Below are positions 33,629-44,934 of a DNA stretch of 64,000 nucleotides, piece after piece; the stretch's first letter is position 1, and the number at the start of each line of letters is the position of its first letter. The stretch spans positions 1,488,001-1,552,000 of the forward strand of contig JADILM010000003.1 of NCBI GenBank assembly GCA_016617785.1, written 5' to 3'. Source of the stretch: Sporobolomyces roseus. Its lineage: Eukaryota > Basidiomycota > Microbotryomycetes > Sporidiobolales > Sporidiobolaceae. A program made the position numbers and the translations under genes. The notes under the pieces are model-generated. The model did no database searches and was not told where the DNA came from. It saw only the letters and a program-made list of their open reading frames with translations.

Positions 33629-34681
33629 CTAGATCCCATTCCTTTCACCTCGCTCGACAAACCTGTCTGGAATTCCCGGTACAGGCGGCGGTACTCTTCG
33701 ACCATTTGAACCATTCAAAGGAGGATTACCAGGATAACTATCTTCCTCTTCTTCATCATCGATCGCTTGTTCCCCTCCGATTCCTCCTGTTGATGCTTGG
33801 TCATCTTCATCATCCTCTCGTTCCATTAATGCTTGTGCACGCTTCATTGCTTCTGCTTCATTACTGTTTCTCACGCCACACTTTTCGTGTCAGGTCAAAG
33901 AGAAGAAACAGAAGAAAGGGAGGGATCAGGAGGAGAGAGAAGAGGAGGTTACCTGTAGTGTCTCCCTCGTTTCTGTGCGAATTGTTTTCGATGTTCTTTC
34001 GCTAAACATCTCACTCTTTTCGTCAGCTCCTTACTCATTGCTCTTAGTGATATAGAGGGATGGAGATGGAGCTCACTCTCCTCATCTGCAGGTTCATCAT
34101 CACTATCCGATCCAACTTCACCCGGTCTCTCAACTTCCACCTCATTCCCTCCACCATCCACCTTGATCCCTTGCTCTGATTGGGCATTATTGAAAGAGTT
34201 TGTTCTTTCAACCCTAACCATTTTCTCTGAACCTTCTGAACCTCTCCTAGAAGTGTGACTCGAATCCTCAGTCTGTTGTGGGGGAGATGATTGTTGAGAA
34301 TTGAACGAAGTTTGACCCAATTCAAACCCTGGAATCTCTACACAAACTCTCCCACTCATCAAAAATCAGTTATACTGTACGAATCTAGGGGTGGGAGGAG
34401 AGAGTGGAGAGAGAGGATTTACTGTCTAAATCCATTACTTCATCAGTTTCTGCGTTGTAACGAACATAAGGAGTTTTAGGTTCATCAATCTTCATGGTTG
34501 AATCTTTTTGTAAATCGTTCAATGACAAATTGGCTTCGTCCCATGCTAGACCTGAATGAGTGGTGGTGGGAGGTGACGTTGAGGAGGAGGTGGAAGAGTT
34601 CTTGAGGATACCTCGAGGGGGAGGTGGACGAGTCGAGGCAGAGGATAAAGGTTGTTGTTGTTGTTGTGAGTCTAGTTGCAT
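33629..34681 (-). CDS. GLC8: protein phosphatase 1 inhibitor-2 homologue (Glc8)
   Basis: Minus-strand exons 34681-34423, 34337-34077, 34001-33953 and 33863-33629; 267 residues. It shows the inhibitor-2 landmarks in order: RGILKN near residue 23, [44 protein letters not shown], and then [20 protein letters not shown]. Inhibitor-2/Glc8 binds PP1 (Glc7) through the ILKN and HYNE-like segments and can activate it after phosphorylation of the threonine in the KTPY motif. The C-terminus is acidic, then proline-rich. The third exon is just 49 nt and completes the HYxNE-like box. It is head-to-head with a PP4 regulator. Confidence 0.88.
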
Positions 34682-34827
34682 GATTGTGTAGTGTAAGTGA
34701 GTGGGTAGAGAGAGATGAGGGGAGGAGAGTGTTTTTAGGGTTAGCATTCATTCTCTCCTCCTTCTCACTCTCTCACTTCGAACTTGATCTCTTCTTCCGG
34801 AGTGAATCTACTAAAGACCGGCACTCA
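34682..34827. promoter_or_regulatory. shared divergent promoter of GLC8 and PSY2
   Basis: 146 bases between the start codons. The transcripts may overlap at their 5' ends. No clear TATA box. Confidence 0.45.
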
Positions 34828-35344
34828 ATGTCAGGGGATGCAGATATACCCTCATCGTCGTCTAGTAGTGCATCGACTATTGATCATTCACACGACAACA
34901 CTTCAACCACGAGTAACACTACAAGCAGCACCGATCAGACAACAAGGGAGACTACACCACCTCGAACCACTAGCCAAGATACAAACAAGGATCCCTCGAC
35001 TCGATCACCTAATTCCTCCTCTCCTACTTCGACTACTTCCCCTCACTCTTCACCCTCTCAACTCTCTTCGAATCAACCTCCTTCACGTCGAGTCAAAGTG
35101 TACAAATTGAAAGATGATGCATGGGTAGATTTGGGTACTGGAACTTGTCAAGGAGTTTTAATTCAACAAAACAGTCCACCGGGGGATATGGAGGTGGATC
35201 TATCCGAACAAAAGAAAGAGAAACTAGATCCTGCTGAAGAAGGCGCTTGGATTGTCGTAAAGAGGGAGAAAGTTAAAAAGGAGGGAGGAGCAACGGGAGC
35301 GAGTAGTGACGATGAGGGAGAGAATGAAGCAGAGGCAGAGGTAC

Positions 35345-35375
<31 letters not shown>

Positions 35376-38300
35376 GAAGAATGTGATTTTGAAAACTAGG
35401 GTTCAACCATATCCTCCAGGTTATTCCGAAGATTTCGATGAGGAGGAATTAGTCGAAGGGGAAGATGGACAAACTTTGGATGTAGGAGGGTATCAGAGAC
35501 AACAGGATACGTTGATTGTCTGGACCGAGAGAGGAGATGGAGATGAAGAGATGGAGATGGCATTGAGTTTCGCGACGAGTACAGGGTGCGCAGAAATGTG
35601 GGAATTCATCAAAGCTGCAAGGAGATTCACAGGTGAGGAGCGAAATTACGATTCCATCAGCTCACGACGAAAAGCTCATCTCGTTTTGTACTCCACACAG
35701 CTGAACAAGCTTTATTATCACCTTCACCTTCGCCCTCTCCTTCTTCCCCTCGAACTTTCCCTATGCACGCCAATTTCACTCCCCTCTCGACCCAACTCCC
35801 GACTCCCTCACTCGGTACGATCCCTCAATTAGAAGCGACGATTCGACAATTATCTCGTACGACAGTCAGTAGGGAGAGAACGGCGTTACAGATCGTCAAG
35901 AGTCAGTTTGTCGAGAAATTGATCGGCGTTCATCAGGAAGCAGAAGATTTGGAGAGTCTCGAGGATCTGCATGCGTTGTGTAGGGTAATGCAAACTATTC
36001 GTAAGTCGCGCTCTTTCTCAGATTTGAGGATTTAGGGTTGCTGATTGAATCCTTACTTGCAGTGTTGCTCAACGATAACTCGATCTTCGAACTCGTACTC
36101 AAGGACGAACTGATTCTTGGAGTAGCTGGAATCCTTGAATGTACGTCGCTCATCTCATCAAATCTCATCCGATCTTTTCGAACTGAAACGACCCACTCTC
36201 ACCCACGTTTAGATGATCCCGATTTCCCAACGATGAAAGCATCCTACCGATCTCACCTCTCCTCTCCAACATCCTTCATCTCACTCGTCCCGATTCGTTC
36301 CCCTTCCCTCCTCTCGAAAATCCACCAAACTCATCGACTCCATTACCTGAAAGACGTGATCCTCGCACGAATACTCGAAGATTCGACATTCAGCATGCTC
36401 AATTCGGCGATCTATTTCAACGAGGTCGAAATCGTGAACGAAGTAGTTGGGGAACGAGAATTGATTAGGGATGTATTTCAAATTTTGGATGATTCTGAGG
36501 GAGGAGACAAGAGGGGGAATCTCAAGGGGAAGGGGAAAGAGAGGGAGTTGGGACCTCAACGAACTATCGGACCCGATTTACCACAAGATTTGGAAGAGCA
36601 GAGGTTGACGAAGAAACCGAAATTGGACGAGGAAACTCGAGATGGGATCCTCCAAGTTGATCCTTTTTCGTCAACTGCCGTCGCTTCCTCTTCTACTACT
36701 ACTACTACGACTAGTAGAGCTGCCGACTCTTCCAGTTCAGAACTCGAACAATCACAACAACAGAGGAAACAACATGCGATTCAATTCCTCGCTCAACTCA
36801 CTCAAATGGCCAAGAACCTTCAACTACCTCTCCGAACCTCCCTTTATCGTACTCTCGTCGAACGAGGTTTGCTACCTGCTCTAGAGAAGGCGTTGTACTT
36901 TGCGAACGAGTTGAAGGATGTTGGATTGAGAGCGAGCGTCATTGGGATTTGGATGAGCGTCGTCGATTTGGATGCTAAGGATGTTAGGGCTTATTGTTTG
37001 AGACAGGGGAATGAGAAAGAGAAGGATAATGAGGAGGATGAGACGGGTCAGGAAGAGGAGAAGAAAGAAGGGGGAGAGAAGGAGAAGGAAGAGGAGAATA
37101 AGTTGGAGAGTACCATGTTGGGTGGATTGATCGATACTTTCAAGGTTGAAGAGGATTTGGGAATCAAGACGCAACTGGCTGAGGCATTGAGAGTGTTGGT
37201 GGATGCAGCGGGAGATGGTGGTCCACTAGAGGTACGTCTCTTCTCTTTCACTTTTGCACTGATGAGTAGTTCAGGCTGACAGGGACGATTCGTAGGCACC
37301 ACCTCGATTGAGAGCGCCGGAAGATCCAGAAGCGGAGAAGTTCTTACAGTACTTTTACGATCATTGCATTCTCACTCTCTTACAACCTCTCATTGACCTA
37401 CCTGAACGACAAGCTTCCGGTATGCTCTCGGATTCTTCTCCTCTGTCGTTTCGAATTCACTGACTCAGATGGACACTGCGTAGATCCACCACTAGAACTT
37501 TCTCCCTCCCGAACCGCACTCCTTTCCCACCTTTGCGACCTCCTCTGTTTCTTCATCGCCCACCACACCTTCCGTTCGAAATACCTCATCCTCTCTTCCC
37601 CTCAGCTCGCCAAATCAGTCTCCTTCCTCCTCCGACCACGTCCTCGACTAACTCGACATACTCACCTTCGATTGGCAGCTTTGAGGTTCTTCAGAGCTTG
37701 CGTTGCGAGGAACGATGATTTCTATAATCGATTCTTGATCAAACATGATTTGATCCGGTGTGTGATTGAGACGGCCGAGGATGAAAAGGATAAAGATAAT
37801 TTGTTAGGGAGTGCTTGTCTCGAGTTCTTCGAGTACATCAGAGGGGTCAGTCTTTCAATTCTCTCTGTCACGCTCTACACAGCGGGACTGATGAGAACAC
37901 GTTGTGGCATTGACAGACGAACGCGAAAGCTTTGATTAATCACGTTATGGATCGAAGTGGAGATCAAGTTCGAAAACTCGCTCCGACGTTCAAAACTTTC
38001 GAAGGGTTTGTCGCGAGGTGGGAAATCAACAATGAACCTCCACCTTCTACTACGACTCTAAAGGAATCGACGTCGTCAGGTTCGGGAGAAACAGGTTCGA
38101 ACGGTTCAGCTGGAGCTATGTCAGAGTCAGTTCAAGCTTTCTCTCACATTGGCGGAGAGGTGGAGCTGATCAAGAGAGTTGTTGAGTACAGAGCTATGCA
38201 ACGACAAACTTCGAAACCTGGATGGCCTGGATCCGGTCGAATGGATATTGAAGAGGAATCCTACTTCAACACGGACGACGACGACGAAGACGAATCGAAA

Positions 38301-39098
38301 GAGAACTCTACGACGACTACGAACACTTCGGAAACTTCTACTGCAGATCCGCTCACTCCAGCTATTCCGACCACCTCATTCCACTTTGCCTCTTCTCGAC
38401 GGAAACGAGAACCTACCTCGAACCCTGCCCTTTCGAGCTCGCTCAACGAGAGTAAGCGAGTGAAACTGGATGATGAAGTTGATGACGAGGAAGAAGAGAA
38501 GAAGAAGACGGGTTCATTACCGAGGAGTCAAACTTGGCCTCAAGGTGCTGAAGGGAAAGCAGGAGCTGGATTAGTCGATTACATGGACGAGGACGAAGAG
38601 GAGGCATTAGGGGACAAGTCAAAGGGAGAGGATTTGGATACGAAGGTGGAAGGAGGATTCATTCGAGAAGACGAAACACCTTCATCGACGGCAACAAGCG
38701 AATCGACTCCTCCTTCGAAAGGTAATTCCGATACACCTCCAGCTCCTTTCGTACCCTTACCTCTACCTGGGTCTCTCAAGCGGAAACAAGAGGAGGAAGA
38801 AGAAGAGGAAGGTTTAGGTGGATTACTCCGATCGAAATCAACCAAGAAAGAAACTTCTTCACCACCCAAATCAAAAGCAAAATCTCCTATACCTACCTCT
38901 AATTCCGCTCCCTCTCTCGCGGCGTCGGCGAAACCTGGTGGATTCAAGATCTCGTTTGGGTCGTCAGTTTCAAAACCTGCACCTGCGAAAACGGCGATGG
39001 GAGAAGATGGGAAACCAGTTAGTGGATTCGGGAAGTTTGGGGGAGGAAGCGGGAACGGAACAACAAAACGAAGCAGTCCAGAAGCGGATAAAGGGTGA
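34828..39098 (+). CDS. PSY2: protein phosphatase 4 regulatory subunit 3 (Psy2/SMEK)
   Basis: Seven exons: 34828-35632, 35701-36000, 36063-36140, 36213-37231, 37296-37419, 37484-37845, 37917-39098; 1289 residues. After a Ser/Thr-rich leader comes an EVH1-like fold (RRVKVYKLKDDAWVDLGTGT ... DTLIVWTERGDGDEEMEMAL, then SFATSTGCAEMWEFI). The SMK-1 region follows (TIPQLEATIRQLSRTTVSRE, DLESLEDLHALCRVMQTILL, VAGILEYDPDFPTMKASYR), then armadillo-like helices and a long acidic/disordered tail. Psy2 targets PP4 to substrates such as Rad53 and phosphorylated H2AX through the EVH1 domain. Intron 5 has two acceptors 15 nt apart in the same frame (37468 and 37483); I use the second. A GAT microsatellite encodes nine aspartates. 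Confidence 0.92.
35347..35373. repeat. GAT trinucleotide repeat, nine copies
   Basis: Perfect (GAT)9 inside PSY2. It encodes nine aspartates in the acidic loop of the EVH1 region. Confidence 0.9.
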
Positions 39099-39467
39099 AT
39101 CGAACGTGAATCGAACGAGCGATCTCTCTGTCTTTCTCTTTCCATCAGCACTCGCAATCATCAGCATATTCGCATTTCTCGATCATTCATTCTGTTCTTC
39201 TCGTCGCGAGATTGTCGTATGTGAGAGTGGTCAATCGTAAAGAGTTCAGAGATGCATTCCATTCCTTTCCTCTCAGCTTGACCGGCAAGACTCGAGGAAA
39301 GAAACTACAGAGAGAAATCAAGATAGGTAAGATGAGGTGAGGGATACGACAAGAGTGGGCAGAGGTATTTCCAGTGTCTATAGGGATGGTAAGGAGGATG
39401 AAGCTGATTTAGGGTACTATCACGAGATTAAATAGGTGTGCGAAACGAAAAAGATCCTCGAAGCTCA
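39099..39467. other. convergent 3' intergenic stretch
   Basis: Between the stops of PSY2 and the phosphatase. No feature seen. Confidence 0.5.
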
Positions 39468-42455
39468 TCACTCCTTCTCTTCCCCTCCAGAATGCAGCGA
39501 GTGAGACGACCAACTCGACTTGATCGCATTCGGAACCGAGATCGTCTCGCTGAACACTCTTCGATGGGACGCCCTTCTTTCGCTCTTGCTCTGCGCTCCG
39601 AACTTCCTGTGCCCGTTCGTCGTGATTTGACCCGTCGAGTTCCCGCTACTGTCAGATGATGTGGTGACAGCCGAATTGGGCGAAGGCGCGTCGGATGAAG
39701 TCGCTGGGAGGGAGAGGGAAGGAAGTCCTGATGTCTGCAGAGCGGGTAGAGAGGTGTTTGGCGTAGCTCGAGTAGGATGAGGAGATGGGAGCGTCGTCGG
39801 TGATACCACGAGTCCGGGGGATCTGGAAGTCTGGCCATTGATCAAGAGAGGAGGAGGTCGACGAGCAGCTCGAGTTTTCGAGGAGAATTCGAGAGGTGAG
39901 GGAGCCGGTGAGGGATAACTCGCGATGGTCGGCGACAGGACGTCCTGTCGTGGAGCATCGTCGTGGGAAGGGGAAGTGCCAGTTGGAGGAGGAGAGAGGA
40001 CGAAGACTGCAGGTTCTCCTTTGAGAGTTTCGGAAGAGCCATGTCGTTCTCGAGAGGGTAATCCGAACTCCGATTCATCATTGTCTCCGACTTGAGCGAT
40101 CCGAGGTCCATCCGAGAGCTGTAGAGAGATCGGGGTCGAGGTGACGGAAGACTGCTGAGTTCCGCTGCTGAACGTAGGCGAAATAGGGTGATGAAGATCG
40201 GGAGTAGAGAATTGCGAATGCGGAGTGTGACCGTCGAGCGAGATGGGAGTCTGAGGACCTCTGAAGGACTGCGGCGACGCAAATGATAGCTTCGACGTCG
40301 AGTCTTTCGGAAGAAGTCCATTCGGCGAAGATGAAACCGGTTCAGGGGGATATTTCGGATAAGCGGGTTCTTCATCGTCGGCCAAATCTGTCGAGTCACC
40401 ACGAAGGGTTCGTTCGTACGCGACGAGCTGGAAAACGAGTCCGAGATTCGGTCCGACCCATTCACTCTTTTCTTTGACGAAAGAATCTAGAGCGAGCGAA
40501 AGAACGAATCAACTGCTGTCGACGAGAGGAAGGATGAGAGTGTCAGGAGACTCACAGGTATCGTGCATCCCCGTACAGCCAGCCAATTCCTTTGCGTCTC
40601 GTCCTTCTTCGAGAGCTTTTGCTGCTTCCCGCATGCAATAAGCGATAACTACCGTCGCACTCCTCGATACACCGCATTGACAATGTACCAGCACCTTCTC
40701 GTTCCTGCTTCTCGCCTCATCGAGGAAATCGAAAGCAGCCTGGAACTTTTGCGCCTCGACGAGATCCGCTTCATCGTGTCCCCACTTCAACCAGAGGTAT
40801 TCGAGTGATGGTCGACCAGATTGACGGTTCGAAGGGAATCGCACGACTCCTTTCGAGCGACAGGTGGATTGAGTTTGAGCGGAAACAGGAGGATTGTGAG
40901 GGTGAATTCGAACTCGAGGTGGACTGCGACGAGGAACAGGGTGGGAAGAAGCGGGTGGACTTGAGGACATCGACCGAAGCATACCTTCGCTAGTGTCTTC
41001 GGTCACGGGAAGGTGAATTGAAGGAATCGGAGGAACAGGAGGTGCGGCGTTTGTCGAAGAAGAGGAGGAACGAAAGACGGATTGGAGATTGGGTGTAGAA
41101 GCGGTAGGGCGAATGAAGGGGGGTCGAATCGGTCGAGTAGTGCCGTTTGATGCTGTTGTAGAAGAAGGCGAGGCTGCGCTGGGCGAGTTGACGTCGATCG
41201 CGGCTTGCGTCTTTGTCCTTCGATGCTTGTGTTTCCGAGGTGGAGATATCGGTAGCTTCGACAGAGACCCTTCGACCTCCTTCTCATCTCGATTCACTCG
41301 CTCAGTAACCTTCCCCATCTCCTCACTGACCTCCTCATCGACCCAGGGACACTCCACCTCTTTCGCAACGTTCAATACGAATCCAAACTTCCACTCCCTC
41401 AGAACTTGCGGATCCTTCGCATTCTGTTCACTCCCGAGATAGATCCCCGGCAAGATCTCCCTAGGTCCCAAAGCATAAGGGAACTCTTCGACTTCTCCTT
41501 CTCCGTCATCCAATTCACTCGTTTCCCTCCTCAAGAATTGAACCGCTGAGCTACCCATCGTCGACAATGTTGGCTTCGACTTTGTGTTGCCGTTATTGGA
41601 CGGAGATGATCCGGTTTGACCGGTACTGCTCGAAGCGAGACTCAATCTCGGTATCGAAGTTCTCCGTTTCATTCCTCTTCCACCTTTCATTTGTTCCCTC
41701 ATCTCATCCGCTTGCTGCTTCAACATCAACCTCCCGATAGTTCGATCAGGCGCTTCTGAGCCTTCTGTCCCGATGAAAGTAACGAGCGAAATCGGGGAAG
41801 GAGGAAGAGAACGAGTTTCGGCTTCGAGAAGTTGATCCTCCTCCTCAGTTGTGGTCGTGCGAAGATGCGAAGGAGTTGTAGGCGAGAGGAGAGAGCTGTT
41901 CGCAGCAATGTGATTCGAAGTAGGGACGACTAGTGATAATCGTTTCTTGCCTAGTTTTGCGGCTCGACGTGCAGCAAGTCCACCTCCGGGAGACGGAGGT
42001 GCGAGTGGTAGAGAAGTGTTGATTCGAGGAGGGGAAGAAGAGGAAGTCGAGGGGATCGGGAGCGGAAATGGAGTGTTTGAAGGGAAAGTGGTCGAAGTCG
42101 GGGAGGCAGCGAACGTGGTAGATTCTGCGGAAGTCATAGCGGGCGATGCGGGCTGAACGAACAAGACAGGTCCTCCCTCTAATCGTTCATGTTCCCGCCC
42201 TCTCGCTGTCGAGCCGACTTCACCTTGATCACCTTTGTTGCTGTCGAATCTTCCGGTTGCCGGTAAACTGAGTCGAGGAGGGCTTGGTCGGGGTCTTCGA
42301 GAGGTACTGGGCGAGACTGAGGTACTGAGACTAAGTTCTGAAGAGGCAGAGATAGATAGACGAGAGGAGGTATCGAGGGATAAGGAGGGAGACGAATTTC
42401 CGGGTAAATCTGAACGAAGGTCGGCCGCGAAAGTCGAAGCGGGGTCCAATGCCAT
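39468..42455 (-). CDS. dual-specificity (MAPK-type) protein phosphatase, Msg5-like
   Basis: Two minus-strand exons, 42455-40556 and 40486-39468; 972 residues. The catalytic P-loop VHCQCGVSRSAT (Cys about 592, Arg about 598) follows LEYLWLKWGHDEADLVEAQK. It is followed after the intron by MHDTYSFVKEKSEWVGPNLG, the usual end of the domain. A split first half of the domain (LGPREILPGIYLGSEQNAKD, FGFVLNVAKEVECPW) is separated from it by a long Ser/Pro-rich insert. The long N-terminus is a docking-type disordered region, as in yeast Msg5 and fission yeast Pmp1, which switch off cell-wall-integrity and pheromone MAP kinases. The start MALDPAST is chosen because upstream sequence ends in an intron-like CTGTACAG; an ATG at 42542 is in frame but lies in that stretch. 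Confidence 0.8.
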
Positions 42456-43312
42456 GACGGTATTGTACTGTCCGGCTGTACAGGAGAGGGAGGTCCAGGA
42501 AGAGAACAAAAGAGGTGAAACGAACGCCGTCTTGATCAGCATCTACTGTCGTGCGCTGACGTTCCGAGGAGCAGAGAAGACTCACATGAATGAATCAGAC
42601 TCTACTTTATTCAACCTCACTACTTGTTCAGCTCCTTGTCGAGGCGTGGCAGCTGTACTAGAATTGGCGGCTCCAATTTGCACTGCGTGAAGGTAGTGAA
42701 GGCTACGCGTAGACCAGATTGAACAACTTGAAGGTGGTGATAGAGCTACTGGTGGCTCGATGGTACGCGAAGCTTTGCGGGTAGAGACAGTCGAAACGAG
42801 GGGAAAGAGAGAAAAGAGAGGAAGGGCGAGCAACGAGAGGAAGCGAACAACCACAAGGAGAAGTGTGCGGTTCGGATGGAGATCGAGTATGTGTAAGAGA
42901 AGTGTGCAGGAAATTAACGGTAACGTGGTTTCGTAGATGCTCGGAGAGGGTTTGGTGCAGGAGAATTGCCTCTCTCCTGCGAAACTCCTTTCGAGAGCCC
43001 CTCTCCCTCTTCCCCGGCACTAGAAGGGAGTTTGCATCGAACGACGATCTCTCGCTTACCAGAAGACGTCACTGGGACTCGAGAGAAGAAGTCTGAAGAT
43101 TACGTTGGAAGATGAAACGATACAAAGTGTGAAATTTTACGAAGGAAACGCATGGAATGAGTATAAACAAGGCAAACAAAGAGAGATCACAATGAGAACG
43201 ACAAAGATAAACGACACACACACATACAAAGATAGAAAGCAAAGGAAAGGTAGAACACAAACAAACGAGGGAAAAACGAAAACAAAAAGAAAACTTATTG
43301 ATCATGAACGAG
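42456..43312. other. intergenic, 0.86 kb: leader of the phosphatase and 3' flank of next gene
   Basis: A pyrimidine stretch ending in CTGTACAG (minus strand, about 42479-42510) looks like the end of a 5' untranslated intron. The part 43100-43300 is A-rich with ACAAAC-type repeats. No gene recognised. Confidence 0.45.
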
Positions 43313-44564
43313 CTACCGTGTAGCTTTGGCTTGAACCTCCCTCACCAACCCATAATCCTCCAGCTCGCAAGCACCACTCTTCATCCGTCTCGCCAAATCG
43401 TCAAAATCCAATTCGGTGACTCCGCTAGTTTTCTGCCAGCTTCCTCCATCAGTCTCCAACGATGGCTCGAGATTGACTTCGACTTGGAACTCGAGTTCAT
43501 CTTCTTCGTCATCCGCCTGAACGTCTTCCCCCTCCTCTTGTTCTACCCCGTTCGAAGCTGGTACGAAACCATCATCCATCGTTCCCGACTCGAGAGCATG
43601 TTCCAACTCCCACCTCCTCATTCGATCGACAAACCCTTCTTCATCTTCCTTTGTCGCTTTCCTAAGTTGTTCGAATGCGACATGATGCAACCTTTCCGCT
43701 TCGATCTCGTCTGGAGACTTGTCGCATTTCATTGTCTCCTCTTCTCCTTCATTCGAAGTTGCGCTTGTGTCGAGGGAAGGAGTCCGCGAGGAGAGGAAAG
43801 TGAAGTTGGGTGGAGAAGGAGGGGAAGTGGCAGCTGAAGGAGGAGAAGGAGGTCCCGAAGAGGAATGGAAAGATGAGAAAGAGGAATCGGTGAATATTGT
43901 TTCGTAGGCGGCGGTCAAAGAAGGGTTCGAAATGAAGTTTGGGGGAGAGCCGGAAGAGGTGGACGAGATAGAGAAGGGATGAGGAAGCGAATTCGAGGGG
44001 AACGACGTCGTTCGATTTCGAGGTATTCTTTCGATTGTTGTCGGTCTGGTCGAAGTCGAAGGGAGAGAGAAGTCGAAAGGAGAAGAGGTAAAAGTGGAAG
44101 AAGGTATAGGGTTCTGAAATCCGAACGAAGTCGAAGAAGACGCTAGTGTATTGTTGTTGTGAGAGAGGGAGAAGGGGGAGGAACAATTCCATTCTGTTGG
44201 TTGTACTGGAAACGCTACCGTTGGGAATACATGTTGTGATTGCTTGAGAGGGGAAGAGGGCTGTCAGGCGAGGATGCGATGGGTTGAATACATGCGGATA
44301 GAGAGGGCAGAGGAGAAACAAAAGGTTCAGCGATCTCTCGAATCACCAGCGGATAGAACAGTGGGACGTTGTACTCACGTTATGGTTGACTCTACTCCGC
44401 TTTGTACTCTTGCGGTCTGACCGGATGTGAGAGGAGAATTGGCCGTTTCCTTGGTCAACTTCTGGAGATGAATAAAGCGCTGAGAGAGAAGAGGACCGCC
44501 GACGAGTACGATTCAGGGGTCTTAATGGGATTGGTGCAGGTGGTGTTGGATTCGTAACGCTCAT
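43313..44564 (-). CDS. disordered Ser/Thr-rich protein of unknown function
   Basis: Two minus-strand exons, 44564-44379 and 44260-43313; 377 residues. The join is in phase (SRVNHN to PSSPLKQSQ). Most of the protein is low-complexity Ser/Pro/Thr/Phe. A more ordered segment near the C-terminus, CDKSPDEIEAERLHHVAFEQ then LRKATKEDEEGFVDRMRRWE, looks like a helical hairpin, and it ends TELDFDDLARRMKSGACELE DYG. I do not recognise a family. The start is the only ATG at the head of the frame (MSVTNPTPPAP). It is divergent from a mitochondrial carrier, 370 bases away. Confidence 0.6.
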
Positions 44565-44934
44565 CGGAGAGCTAATGGGGAGGGAAAGAGAATCTTGTCT
44601 CCTTCGACAATGACATCCTCACCCTGGCAAAATTCTGCTTTAGTTCTCATCGGAGATATACCACGATCATAGACAGAATCCTACAGCTCGAATCAGCTCA
44701 AGTGACTGTCGAGTTTTCGCTGAATTTCGACAAGATTCTGCCGGAGTTTTCTCGCCTTCAACCTCACCCGCTTCTTCGCTCTGTACCTCGACAAGTCTCC
44801 TGAACCGGATTCGAATCTCTCTGCTACTTCTCCTTTCGCCTCTCCCTCTAGTTGTTCCCCACGCATCAACTCCTAATAACCGACCTCTTCCGACTCCCTT
44901 TCCTCCATATTCTCTCCTCCTCCATGCCCTACCG
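44565..44934. promoter_or_regulatory. divergent promoter region between the unknown gene and the mitochondrial carrier
   Basis: 370 bases between the start codons. No clear core-promoter element recognised. Confidence 0.4.

Noticed and set aside
42456..42542. Upstream in-frame ATG of the phosphatase gene at 42542
   Set aside because: The sequence between it and the chosen start ends in a pyrimidine tract plus CTGTACAG, which looks like an intron end. It was kept only as an alternative.
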